A stretch of DNA of 64,000 bases from Myotis daubentonii (taxonomy: Eukaryota > Chordata > Mammalia > Chiroptera > Vespertilionidae). The notes beneath the pieces were generated by a model. That model was not told where the DNA came from and ran no database searches. It was given only the letters and a program-made list of their open reading frames with translations. The stretch is taken from contig NC_081844.1 in NCBI RefSeq assembly GCF_963259705.1, forward strand, positions 42,039,341-42,103,340, read 5' to 3'. The number at the start of each line of letters is the position of its first letter. Positions within the stretch are counted from its first letter, which is position 1. Shown piece after piece: positions 10,373-20,285 of the stretch. A program made the translations under genes and the position numbers.

Positions 10373-11132
10373 AGAGGCCTGGTTCATGGGGGGGCGGGGG
10401 GGGGGGCGGCTGGTTTGCCCTGAAGGGTTTCCCTGATCAGGGTGGAGGTCCCGCTGGGGTGCCTGGCCAGCCTGGGTGAGGGGCTGATGGCTGTTTGCAG
10501 GCTGGCCACAGCCCGTTCAGTGTTTGAGTCCCCACTGGGGTGCCTGGCCAACCTGGGTGAAGGGCTGAGAGCCATTTTCAGGCTGGCCACACCCCCTTCA
10601 GGGTGGGGGGTCCTGCTACGGTGCCTGGCCAGTGTGGGTGAGGGGCTGTTGGCTGTTTGCAAGCTGTCCAAGCCCCCCAGCGGGGACCCTCACCCCATGA
10701 GGGTGTGGCCAGTCTGGGTGAGTGGCTGATGGCTGTTGGCAGGCTGGGCAAGACCCCCAGCAGGGACCCTCACCCCATAAGGGTGTGGCCAGCCTGGGTG
10801 AGGGGCTGATGGCTATTTTCAGGCTGGCATGGCCCCAGCCACCCAAGCTCCCAGTGGAGGCTGGCTGGAAGCAGGTATCTGGGATTTATTTATCTTCTGT
10901 AATTGAAACTTTGTTGCTTTGATTGGAAGCCTCAGCTGGCCAGGGCAAGTGGGAAGCTTGGCTTCCTCCATCGCTGGGGCAACCAAGCTTCCTGCTTGCT
11001 CCAGCTCCGTGACTGCTGGCCGCCATCTTGGTTGGGTTAATTTGCATATAGTCACTCTGATTGCCTGGTGGGCGTGGCTTGGGCATAACGGAGGTGCGGT
11101 CAATTTGCATGTTTCTCTTTTATTATATTAGA
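10373..11132 (-). mobile_element. HeliBat-type Helitron with internal minisatellite, upstream unit of a fused pair
   Basis: The minus-strand 5' end is TCTAATATAATAAAAGAGAA from 11132. An early segment contains AAGATGGCGGCC (11018-11029 as complement) and ATGCAAAT. The middle (about 10440-10840) is a tandem array of roughly 85-bp GC-rich units (...GGCCAGCCTGGGTGAGGGGCTGATGGC...). The 3' end reads ATGAACCAGGCCTCTA and lacks the left arm of the terminator palindrome, so it should not stop rolling-circle replication by itself. The open frames on both strands here come from the minisatellite. Confidence 0.78.
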
Positions 11133-11261
11133 TTATCTATGACTGCTTTCATGTTACAATGGCAGAGTTTAATTGCTGCTACCTGAATGGTCAGAAAAGT
11201 AAATTTTTTACTGTCTATCCCTTCACAGAGTAAGTTCTATATTCGCATGTATATAGTCAAT

Positions 11262-12425
11262 TGATTTTTAATAAAGATGCCTGCCAAGGAAATTCGGATT
11301 ACTTTGTCTCATAAAAGACACAAAAAGCACAAAAAATGAAATATGTAATTGATAAATTAGATTCGATCAGAATTAGAGCCTCTTGCTTTCTAAAATAAAC
11401 ACAGAAGAAAATAAAAAGACAAGCCACAGACTGGGAAAATATATTTGAAAGGTACATATCTGATAAAGGACATGTATCCAGAGAATATAAATAATTCTTA
11501 CAAATTCAATAATAAAAAGAGAAACAATTCAATTTTAAAAGACAAAAACATTGCCCAGCTGATGTGACTCAGTGGTTGAACGTCAACCTATAAACCAGGA
11601 GGTCATGGTTCGATTCCTGGTCAGGATATATGCATGCAGGGTTGCAGGCTTGATCCCCAGTGGGGTGTGTGCAGGAGGGAGTGATTCTCTCTCATCATTG
11701 ATGTTTCTATCTCTCACTCACTCTCCCTTCCTCTATGAAATAAAGAATATATACTTTTAAAAAGATAAAAATATGTTAAGGTACTTCACCAAAGAGGATA
11801 ACAAAATATATAAAACACACATGAAAAGATGCTCAACATCATTAGTTATTAGGGAAATTCAAAGTAAAACCAAAATGAAATTCCATGATATCTCCATCTA
11901 CCCAACAAAATGTCTAAGATTAAAGAGACTCACTATACTAAGTGTTAACAAACATGTGTGATAATTGTAACTTTTATGCATTACTACTGGGAGACAAAAT
12001 GGCAGCCACTTTAGAAAATCGTTTAGAAATTTCTATTAATGTTGAACATATATTTATCTTAAGACCCAATAATCCTACTCCTGGGTATTCCCTAATGTAA
12101 ATGAAAATATGACTCTACAGAGTCTTCTACTTGAATATTCCCAGCAGTCTTATCCTCAGTAACATCCTAAATGTCCACCAACAGGTAAAAAGATAAATAA
12201 GAGTGGCATAGCCATACCATGGGATACTGTTTGGCAATAACAAAATATTACACTTCTAACACAGATGACAACTTGCATATATCTCAAAACATTATGCTCA
12301 GTAGAAAAAGCCAGGCAAAAAGGATTATAAATTGTATGACTCCATTTATATAAAGCTACACGAATCAAACATACAATAGAGAAAGTGAGGGGAACTCAAA
12401 CAGTTACAAATTTTTAGCTTTAGTT
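11262..12425 (+). mobile_element. Old LINE-1 ORF2/3' end, split by a SINE
   Basis: Decayed L1 ORF2: AAGACAAGCCACAGACTGGGA, then TGATAAAGGACATGTATCC, and after the SINE CACCAAAGAGGATAAC, ATGCTCAACATCATTAG and CATACCATGGGATACTG. Multiple frame breaks. The SINE at 11552-11765 is flanked by an approximate duplication (AAAAGACAAAAAC / AAAAGATAAAAAT). Confidence 0.8.
11552..11765 (+). mobile_element. VES-type SINE inside an old L1
   Basis: Head GCCCAGCTGATGTGACTCAGTGG, B-box-like GGTTCGATTCCTGG, and a 3' part with CATTGATGTTTC and GAAATAAAGAATATATAC. It interrupts L1 ORF2 sequence that continues on both sides. Confidence 0.85.
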
Positions 12426-12745
12426 ATATAGTTAATAGGTTTGGTAATTAATGCAGGTAGAAAGCTATTGTTCCAGGAACTGAAATGTATGACCGGACCT
12501 ACCCTGACTCCAGCAGCCTCACAAACAATTTGACCTTGTGCCCCAGGAGGACTGCAAGCCATCACGATGGTATGTGATCCATTGTGCTCCAGGGAGAGAA
12601 TGGCAGCTGCCCAGGATGCAGGTAAAGAATCACCTGTCAGCAGATGAAAGGATACTAGGGAAATTGCTAGACCGCAGCTTTCATCTGATTAACCTTTTCC
12701 CTGAATTTCAAAACCTTTACCTAATACTTTTCTTCTTCTGATAAG
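12426..12745. other. No recognisable feature
   Basis: Unassigned sequence between two L1 insertions. The open frame at 12538-12741 has no recognisable domain. Confidence 0.45.
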
Positions 12746-12754
12746 AAAGGTTGG

Positions 12755-13408
12755 GTGTAGCCACTGTGGAAAATAGTATAGAGTTTCCTCAAAAAATTAA
12801 AAATAGAACTCCCAGTTGACCCAGTGATTCCACTTCTAGAAATATATCCTAAAAACTCAGAAACACCAGTCAGAAAGAAAATATGCATCTATATGTTCAT
12901 AGCAGCACAATTTACAATAGCTAAGATTTGGAAACAGCCCAAGTGCCCATCAGCAGATGAGTGGATAAAGAAACTTTGGTACATCTACACAATGGAATAC
13001 TACGCTACTGTAAAAAAAGAAGAACTCTTACCATTTACAACAGCATGGATGGACCTGGAGAGTATTAAGCTCAGCAAAATAAGCCAGTCTGCAAAAGATA
13101 AGTATCACATGATCTCACTGTTATGTGAAATCTAATGAACAAAATATACTGAAGAACAAAATAGATCCATAGACACAGAAGCATGGAGCAGACTATCAAA
13201 CCTCAGAAGGAAGGAGGAGGGAGGTTGGGTGGGTGGGAAGAGACCAAACAAAGAATTGTATGCATATAAGCATAACCCATGGATACAGACAATAGGGTGG
13301 TGAAGGCCTGGGGGGGGGAGGGGCAGGCTAGAAGTCAATGGAGGGAAAAGGGGGACATATGTAATACTTTCAACAGTAAAGACTTTTAAAAATAAAAATA
13401 AATAAGTA
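12755..13408 (+). mobile_element. 5'-truncated LINE-1 (ORF2 C-terminus and 3' UTR)
   Basis: The open frame 12824-13135 encodes the extreme C-terminal part of L1 ORF2p (IWKQPKCPSADEW ... YYATVKKEE ... MISLLCEI), an endonuclease/reverse transcriptase. A G-rich 3' UTR and an A-rich tail follow. AAAGGTTGG at 12746-12754 and 13409-13417 looks like the target duplication. Same lineage as the copies at 46969 and 59798. Confidence 0.9.
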
Positions 13409-13417
13409 AAAGGTTGG

Positions 13418-15362
13418 CTTAAGATTAGATGGAAGATGGTCTTTAGGATACATAACCTGCCATCTTCTCAGATCACTGGCCATTAGAATGAAGCACCCAT
13501 AAAGATTCAGTCCTGGACTCTACTTATTGGTTCTGGTGGTGACAGGTGGCACCAACACCAACTTTTCAGGTTTCAAAAGCACATCAGTGCTTTCCCAGTG
13601 TTGGAGTTGGGTCAATGGAGAAAAGATGGATTGGGATGGGATACAAGGGTACTTTTGTATTTTGGCCTACACAGATGTATGTAAATTTGTTTTAAAATGT
13701 TGAAATGTACACCAAAAAATGAGTGTATTTTATTGTAACTATATCTCAAAGATGACTTAAAAAAAACACACAAATAAAAGCAATGAAATAAAGGATGCCT
13801 TTTTAAATGAGAACCGATTTTTATTTTTGAAAGCAGAATATAGATCTAGCTAATTGGAGGGGAACTCTCAAACCTTTTCATTTCTATTAGAAATGTTACT
13901 ACCATGCTGATATTAGCTGTCTTTAATTGAGAGTGCATTCATTGTCAGGCACTTTGCATATCCTATTCTAGGGGAAAAAATTATACATACAGTTAATAAC
14001 CTCTACCTATTTTACATACAAGAAAACAAAGGTTCCAAGGCATTTTTTCACTAGCTAAAGGGTACCTTGACATTAAATGCTAGAGGAAGGGTTTGATCAT
14101 TTGAAACAAGGTCTCTAATTTTAAATCATATTCTTTCCACCAAATTGCCTCAGGGTGCCAACATGTCATGAACTAGTAAACTGACAATCGAAACTCCTAG
14201 TGAATGTTCAGTTTTTAATACAGTGAAAAAACTTTATTTTGTTGCTTTAGATATTAAACAACTTGCCAATAATTTTTAGTTTACTATTCCCCATCCACTC
14301 TTCAATTTGATCTGATTATATCATTGTACTATACCCATAAAGGTAGGAGATGTGTCTAGGGTGTATTCTAAGCAGGCTCCCAATTTTGAAGCTGAATGGT
14401 TGGAAAAAAACAGTATTATCAATCTATTAGGACTAATAGCAAAGAATGATTTAATACATGTAAGGGTACATATGTCCCCTATACAAAGTAACCACTTATG
14501 TTGATAAACCCTTCCCCATCACTTTAAACAGGAGAAATAATATTTAGCTAACCTTACTCTGAAGCTTGCTATAGATTTTATAATCACTGCTAAATATTTT
14601 GCACAAAAATAGAGGGAAAATTATAGCCATCGATTCAAGTAGTTAATTCAGTGTTAATAGAATGTCAGTTTGCATGACTCAATTATAATTTATTAACAAT
14701 AGAAAATAATTGAACGTTTTCTAGTCAGCTTTTAACAGGCAGTTCCAGGTCTTCATGCTAGTAGTTAAAAGAACTCAAACTGAGTTTTTTTCTCAGCCCA
14801 GTGCAAATTCTAAATAGTTGATTTGTGTATTATTCATTTCCAATTCGTTCCTAATTGGGAAGTTCTCTTCAAGTGTTTTTTCTTCTTTTTTCTTTTTCTT
14901 CTTTTTTTTAATCCTGAACTGACATAACTTACCTTCTTGGGCTTGAGTATTCTCACTTTCTGCATGCTTTTGTATTTAGGTCAATTTCTATTTTAATTAG
15001 TATTTGAGAGTTTCTTCTTTTGGCCTACATTTTTTAGGAAGATTTGACAATGAGACAACGAAGGATACTTTAAGTGAGAATGAAGTGGAATAAGTTACCA
15101 GAATTTATGCCAAAGCAAAGCAGAACCTGTTGGTAATTCTGAATGATGTCCCTTTTAATGAGACTGAGAATTGTGCATATCTAAGGCTGCTATTAAATCA
15201 CTCTCCCAGGGAAGTTTCAATTGTAACACATCTGTGACATACAAGTGGGTGATATATGAGTCTTTCTGCCTCTCTTTCAGGTAAGGAGCCGCGTCTAAGT
15301 TCCTAATGATTAGCCATGAGGAAGGATGGCAGTTGGTCCATCTCAATACTTAATTAATTCTG
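13418..15362. other. No confident feature
   Basis: Mostly AT-rich and unassigned. The section near 13600-13790 (GTTTTAAAATGTTGAAATG, then a long A-rich end) may be an old L1 3' end. No open frame of interest. Confidence 0.45.
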
Positions 15363-15547
15363 TATTTATCACATTTCTACTAAAATCCAGACACTGTTTA
15401 AAATGCTGGGGACACAATGTTAAATAAAATAGAAAAAGTCCTTGCTCTTAAGAACTTACACTCCAGTGGGGAAGTCAGTAATAAACAGACATATAAACAA
15501 ATACACGTCAATTATGATAAGTGCTGTGAAGAAAACAATAGCATGAA
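15363..15547 (+). repeat. Ancient mammalian interspersed repeat, part 1
   Basis: AATGCTGGGGACACAATG, then CTCCAGTGGGGAAGTCAG and TAAGTGCTGTGAAG follow the order of a very old dispersed repeat that resumes at 16066. Family not assigned. Confidence 0.5.
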
Positions 15548-15560
15548 AAATGCAAAGGAG

Positions 15561-16052
15561 CCCTAACCGGTTTGGCTGAGTGGATAGAGCGTCGGCCTGC
15601 GGACTCAAGGGTCCCAGGTTCGATTCCGGTCAAGGGCATGTACCTGGGTTGCGGGCACATCCCCAGTGGGAGGTGTGTAGGAGGCAGCTGATCGATGTTT
15701 TTCTCTCATCGATGTTTCTAACTCTCTATCCCCTCTCCCTTCCTCTCTGTAAAAAATCAATAAGAATATATATTTTAAAAAAATAAATAATAATTCCGAG
15801 TTGATAGGTAAATAGTTTTTACCCTGAGCCACTTAAGTGCTCCTATTCATATCCCTTCCCAGACCAGGGAGGCCACAGACATCCCAGCCCCTATAGGGTA
15901 AATGCTGGGTATGGTGGGGCCCTCAGTCCCTGTGCCAGCTGCAGACCTTCCTGTTTGGCTGGCACCTGTGCAATCTGGGTTGTTAATGCTGTGGACTATC
16001 TTCCCTGCTTAGGGCCATCTCTGTAAAAGATCAATAAAATATACTTTTTAAG
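15561..16052 (+). mobile_element. Composite SINE unit: VES SINE + flanking segment + second SINE tail
   Basis: A full VES SINE (head CCCTAACCGGTTTGGCTGAG; tail with AAAAAATCAATAAGAATA to about 15785) is followed by about 235 bp of non-SINE sequence and then a second copy of just the SINE 3' end (CTGTAAAAGATCAATAAAATATACTTTTTAAG, about 16020-16052, read in two blocks). A perfect 13-bp duplication AAATGCAAAGGAG brackets the whole 492-bp unit at 15548-15560 and 16053-16065; none separates the SINE from the extra sequence. Seen: one insertion event. Inferred: a read-through SINE transcript that ended at a downstream SINE tail was retrotransposed. Confidence 0.82.
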
Positions 16053-16065
16053 AAATGCAAAGGAG

Positions 16066-16410
16066 AGTGGCTATTATACATGGGGTGAGTTAGGAAGGCA
16101 TTCTGAGGTGATGTTTGAGCAAGAAGAATAAGATGAAGAGGTAGGTGACAAGCATATCTGGGTAAGGAATATTCTTGGCAGAGGGAACAGCACATGCAAA
16201 TACCTGATTGGCATTTCTGAGAAACAGCAAGGAGCCAGTGTGACCGAATTATAGGAAGCACCTGGCAAGTGGAGGAAGGTGAAGCTGGGCCCATAACCAG
16301 GGGACAGATCATGTGTGACTCAAAACACATAGGGAGAATTTTTAATTTTGTCCTGTCAGATGGGAAATCATTAATCCAGGGCAAGTGAGTAAAATATTTC
16401 TTTTTCATTC
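16066..16410 (+). repeat. Ancient mammalian interspersed repeat, part 2
   Basis: Continuation of the repeat at 15363: AAGGCATTCTGAGGTGATG, TGGCAGAGGGAACAGCACA, GGGGACAGATCATGTGTGA and AAATCATTAATCCAGGG in the order of a well-known old mammalian dispersed element. Family name not assigned. Confidence 0.5.
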
Positions 16411-16812
16411 CATTTTATTTTGCTTATATTTCTGTTTACAGAAATGCTATGTCTGAAAGAAATGTAGAGGCCTAAACTAATCACACTTATATTTTGCTTC
16501 TAAAACTCGGTGAATGATATCTTTTGAATCTCAAGTACACATCTGATAGATATATTACATTCCTGGTCATAGTAAATTATAATTAAGTTAGCATGTCTGT
16601 CCTTCTGCTAGATTATGAGCTACCTAGCACAAAACCTTTAAATATTATATTCTAGTACTCAGTAGAGGACCCGTATGCATTTTTAAAATGGACATAAATC
16701 TAGTAAACACAGACCTTTAACAAGATCTTTTGTACTTTCTCAGTCAGTGGAGTAATATGCACAGCTCTCCTCTTGCTCTTCCTGTAGAAGGTACTAGTTG
16801 TAAAGTGAAATT
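16411..16812. other. No recognisable feature
   Basis: AT-rich; nothing that I can name. Confidence 0.45.
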
Positions 16813-16821
16813 AATCTGGCC

Positions 16822-17021
16822 CAGCCGTGGGCCGGATCCGGCCCGTTTGAAATGAATAAAACTAAAAAAAAAAAAAAAAGACCGTACCCTTTTATGTAAT
16901 GATGTTTACTTTGAATTTATATTAGTTCACACAAACACTCCATCCATGCTTTTGTTCCGGCCCTCCGGTCCAGTTTAAGAACCCATTGTGGCCCTCGAGT
17001 CAAAAAGTTTGCCCACCCCTG
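16822..17021 (+). mobile_element. Short non-autonomous hAT element
   Basis: The left end CAGCCGTGGGC and the right end GCCCACCCCTG are inverted. The interior has GAGGGCC/GGCCCTC blocks and the AAAAAGTTTGCCCACCCCTG end typical of small hAT elements. Flanking AATCTGGC (16813-16820) and ATTCTGGC (17022-17029) are probably the 8-bp duplication with one change. An 18-base A-run lies near 16865. Confidence 0.75.
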
Positions 17022-17029
17022 ATTCTGGC

Positions 17030-18180
17030 CTGTTGTATATTCTCCACTACAACAGAGCTTAACCACCTAAATCAAAAGTGAGACTTCATAAGCTCACGGA
17101 CATTCTCTACTCCTTATTTGTTAATTCGAAGACAAATAAGAGAATCATACAAGTTTTTATGACAGTAGTGTTTTCTAGAACAGGTGTGTGATTTACCATT
17201 CAATAAAATAGCTGATTTGAAGGGCCCATTGTTGAAATTAAAAAATGTCACTTATGGATATCAAACTACATTAATTGACCTTTTCTAAAATACTATAAGA
17301 CTTGTTTTTCCTCATACTCAAATTTTTTAAATGTCAGACAAAAGTAAATAGCAAAAGTGAAAAATTAAAAACAGTAGGAAAACATATGCGATTTATATTT
17401 CTTAATGGATGAGCACTCTTTTGTTAGTGATTGTTGTAAATTTGTTATGTGATTAAAATCTCTGAAAATCATTTGGCATAGTTTTAAACACATGACACTA
17501 CTTGATTTTTTAAAATCCTTTGTCAAGTTCACTTCTTTTATATTGTAGATGTATATATAACCCCATTACTTTATTTCATATTTATTATTGTATTCTCATT
17601 AAACCTAAAGAGAATATGAATTATCTATAGTTAATACTTTTTAATGTTTTATACATAAATACATATATATTTACCATAAATAGGAGCTCGTGCAACTTTC
17701 ATAAATAATATAAATTTTTTCTTACCATCTGACTGTAACATACATTAAAAAATGGACTCCCTGTGTATTATTCATGTAATACAGTGTATTCAATGATCTG
17801 TCCTTGATTATTTATTAGAAGTCCTCCTAATTTTTATAACTTATTAGGTTATGCAACAAACTGGTCGATACTATATACTGTGACTTCCACTATATGCGGG
17901 GAAATAAACTTAAAGCATAAGTGGAATCTTGTATCCCAGACTTTCAGATTACATGTTTAACAGGTTTGAAAGATATATTTCTATTTTTGTCAATAATGAT
18001 AATGCTCATGAAATAACTTTCAACCTATAAATAAACATTGAATAAAAGAAAATTTACTAGATTGATTCACTTTTTTATTCCTGGAATTGTGTAATAAAAA
18101 TTCATAGAACAATCAACTTTTCAGGGATAAAAATAACGTATTGTAATATTATCCCCTCTTTTTTGTTGAAACGAATTTAT
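17030..18180. other. No recognisable feature, AT-rich
   Basis: Very AT-rich. No open frame above 60 codons and no repeat that I can name. Confidence 0.5.
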
Positions 18181-18260
18181 GTCCTACTAAAAAAGTTTTA
18201 CCTATTGCAATTTCACTATGATTGTCTCCTATGTTTTAATCTAAAAGTATTATAATTTTA

Positions 18261-18465
18261 GCCCAACTGGCATGGCTCAGTGGTTGTGCACCGACCTATG
18301 AACTAGGAAGTCACAGTTTAATTCCCGGGATTGTGGGCTCCATTCCCAGTGTGGGGTGTGCAGGACACAGCCATTCAATAATTCTCTCTCATTATTGATA
18401 TTTCCATCTCTCTCTCTCTCTCTACCTTCCTCTCTGAAATCAATATATATATATATATTAAGTCT
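18261..18465 (+). mobile_element. VES-type SINE inside an antisense L1
   Basis: Head GCCCAACTGGCATGGCTCAG, a diverged B-box region, CATTATTGATATTTCC, a CT-rich stretch and a tail merging into a short TA run. L1 sequence continues on both sides. Confidence 0.8.
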
Positions 18466-18941
18466 TAAAAATTTAGCTGTTACATTTAGGTCATTAATCC
18501 ACTTTGAGTTAATCTATATATATGAAGCAAAGTAAGGTAAGAGTTGTTTTGTGTAAAATAACTATCATTTTCTCATTGACTTGCCGGAAACTTTTGCTGA
18601 AAAGCAACTGGCCATTTATTTGGCTTAATTTTGGAGTATCTATTCAGTTCCATTGTTCTGTATGTACCAATCCTATCTTGATTAGTTTAGCTTTCAAAAA
18701 AAATATTGAAATTTGGTAAATGAATCATAATTGTGTGTTTTTTTCCAATTTCAAAATTATTTCAATTATTCTTTGTACTTTTTATTTTCATACAATCTTA
18801 AAAAGCTTCTCAATTTCTTCAGAATAAAAAAGACTGCTGGTATTTTAATTTGGATTGCATTTAATATAGATTACATTTGGGATAACTGACATCTCAACCT
18901 TATTGAGTTTGCCAATCTATTTTGTATATCTATTTAGATCA

Positions 18942-20148
18942 TCCTATCTAATAAAAGAGAAAAATGGTAATTGGCGTACGACGATACCCTTTTCATTGGC
19001 TAATCAGGGCTATATGCAAATTAACTGCCAACTATGATTGGCAGTTAACTGCCAACTATGATTGGCAGTTAACTGCCAACTATGATTGGCAGTTAACTGC
19101 CAACTATGATTGGCAGTTAACTGCCAACTAAGATTGGCAGTTAACTGCCAACAAGATGGCGGTTAATTTGCATATGTAGGCACAATGCAGGGAGGCGAAA
19201 GGGAAAGCAGGAAGAAGCCCCCTGCCACTGACAGTGACCGGAAACCCAGGGGGGAGCTAAGAACTGGGGGACAGGGCAAAGGCAGCCCTGGGGCCGCCTT
19301 TGCCCTGCCCCCCAGCCATGATGGGAGAATCAGGCGCCTTAGCTGCCCTGTCCAGTGATAGCAGGAAGTAGGGGTGGAGCCAGCGATGGGAGCTGGGCAC
19401 GGTCGAAGCTGGCAGTCCCAGGAGCTAGGGATCCCTTGCCTGGGCCTAAAGTGGAGCCCACGATCCCGGGGCCGCTGCAGCTGCGGGTCCCCGCTGCCCG
19501 GGCCGGACGCCTAGGCCAGAGGCGTTAGGCCTGGGCAGGGGCAGAGCCCGCAACCGCGGGGAGCTGGGGGTCCCCTGCCCAGGCCTGACACCTCTGCCAG
19601 AGGCCTCAGGCCTGGTCAAGGGGCCGATCCGGTGATTGGTGATCGGAGGGTGATGAGGGTCAACTCCTCTGGCCGAGGCATCAGGCCTGGGTGGGGGGCG
19701 GAGCCGGGGATTGGGGGGATATGATGGTCCCCTTGCCCAGGCCTGAAGCCTGGGTCAGAGGCGTCAGGCTTGGGCGGGGGGTGGAGCAAGCGATCAGAGG
19801 GAGATGGGGGTCCCCTGCCCAGGCATGATTCCTGGGCCAGAGGCCTCAGGCCTGGGCGGGGGCCAGAGCCAGTGATCGGGGAAAGATGGGGGTCCCCTGT
19901 CCAAGCCTGACACCTCTGGCGGAGGCGTCAGGCCTGGGCAAGGGGCCGATCAGGCGATCGGAGGGTGATGGGGGTCTACGCCTCTGGCCGAGGCATCAGG
20001 CCTGGGCAAGGGGCCGATCCTGCAATTGGAGGGTGATGGGGGTCAACGCCTGAGGGCTCCCAGTATGTGAGAGGAGGCAGGCTGGACTGAGGGACACTCC
20101 CCTCCCCACACACACCCAGTGCACGAATTTCGTGCACCGGGCCCCTAG
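18942..20148 (+). mobile_element. HeliBat-type Helitron, 1.2 kb, with hairpin array and minisatellite
   Basis: The 5' end TCCTATCTAATAAAAGAGAA begins at 18942 after A. The 3' end has the palindrome GTGCACGAATTTCGTGCAC (20119-20137), then CGGGCCCCTAG ending at 20148, followed by T. Inside are a promoter-like patch (ATTGGCTAAT at 18995, ATGCAAAT at 19014), a 24-bp tandem array (19021-19153), AAGATGGCGG (19153-19162), and a GC-rich minisatellite of roughly 80-bp units (about 19390-20090). No rep/helicase frame is visible, so it depended on an autonomous partner. Confidence 0.9.
19021..19153. repeat. Tandem array of 24-bp self-complementary units
   Basis: Five full copies plus a partial of a 24-bp unit. 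Across unit boundaries the sequence alternates TTAACTGCCAA and TTGGCAGTTAA, exact reverse complements separated by CTATGA (last copy CTAAGA), so every unit can form an 11-bp hairpin. The related Helitron at 37050 has only one TTAACTGCCA block at this position, so the expansion is particular to this copy or subfamily. Confidence 0.93.
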
Positions 20149-20285
20149 TCTATAATATAATACAGCAGTGCTTTCCAGTTGTAAGTATATAAGTCTTGCA
20201 TATGTTCTATTACATTTATGTCTAGGAATGTCATATTTTTAATATAATTGTAAATGGTGTTGTCAATTATCATTTAAAAGAAATT

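Larger units (their letters stand above)
18181..20285 (-). mobile_element. Antisense LINE-1 ORF2 fragment, split by a SINE and a Helitron
   Basis: Three pieces of one old L1 in minus orientation: about 18181-18260 (TCTCCTATGTTTTAATCTA), 18466-18941 (TACATTTAGGTCATTAATCC, TTCAGTTCCATTGTTCTG, GGATTGCATTTAATATAG) and 20149-20285 (TCTAGGAATGTCATATTTT, TTGTAAATGGTGTTG). The order matches L1 ORF2. The interruptions are the SINE at 18261 and the Helitron at 18942. Confidence 0.8.

Noticed and set aside
9780..11131. Several open frames of 66-144 codons on both strands
   Set aside because: They lie in GC-rich Helitron minisatellite sequence, and overlap each other in many frames without any domain.
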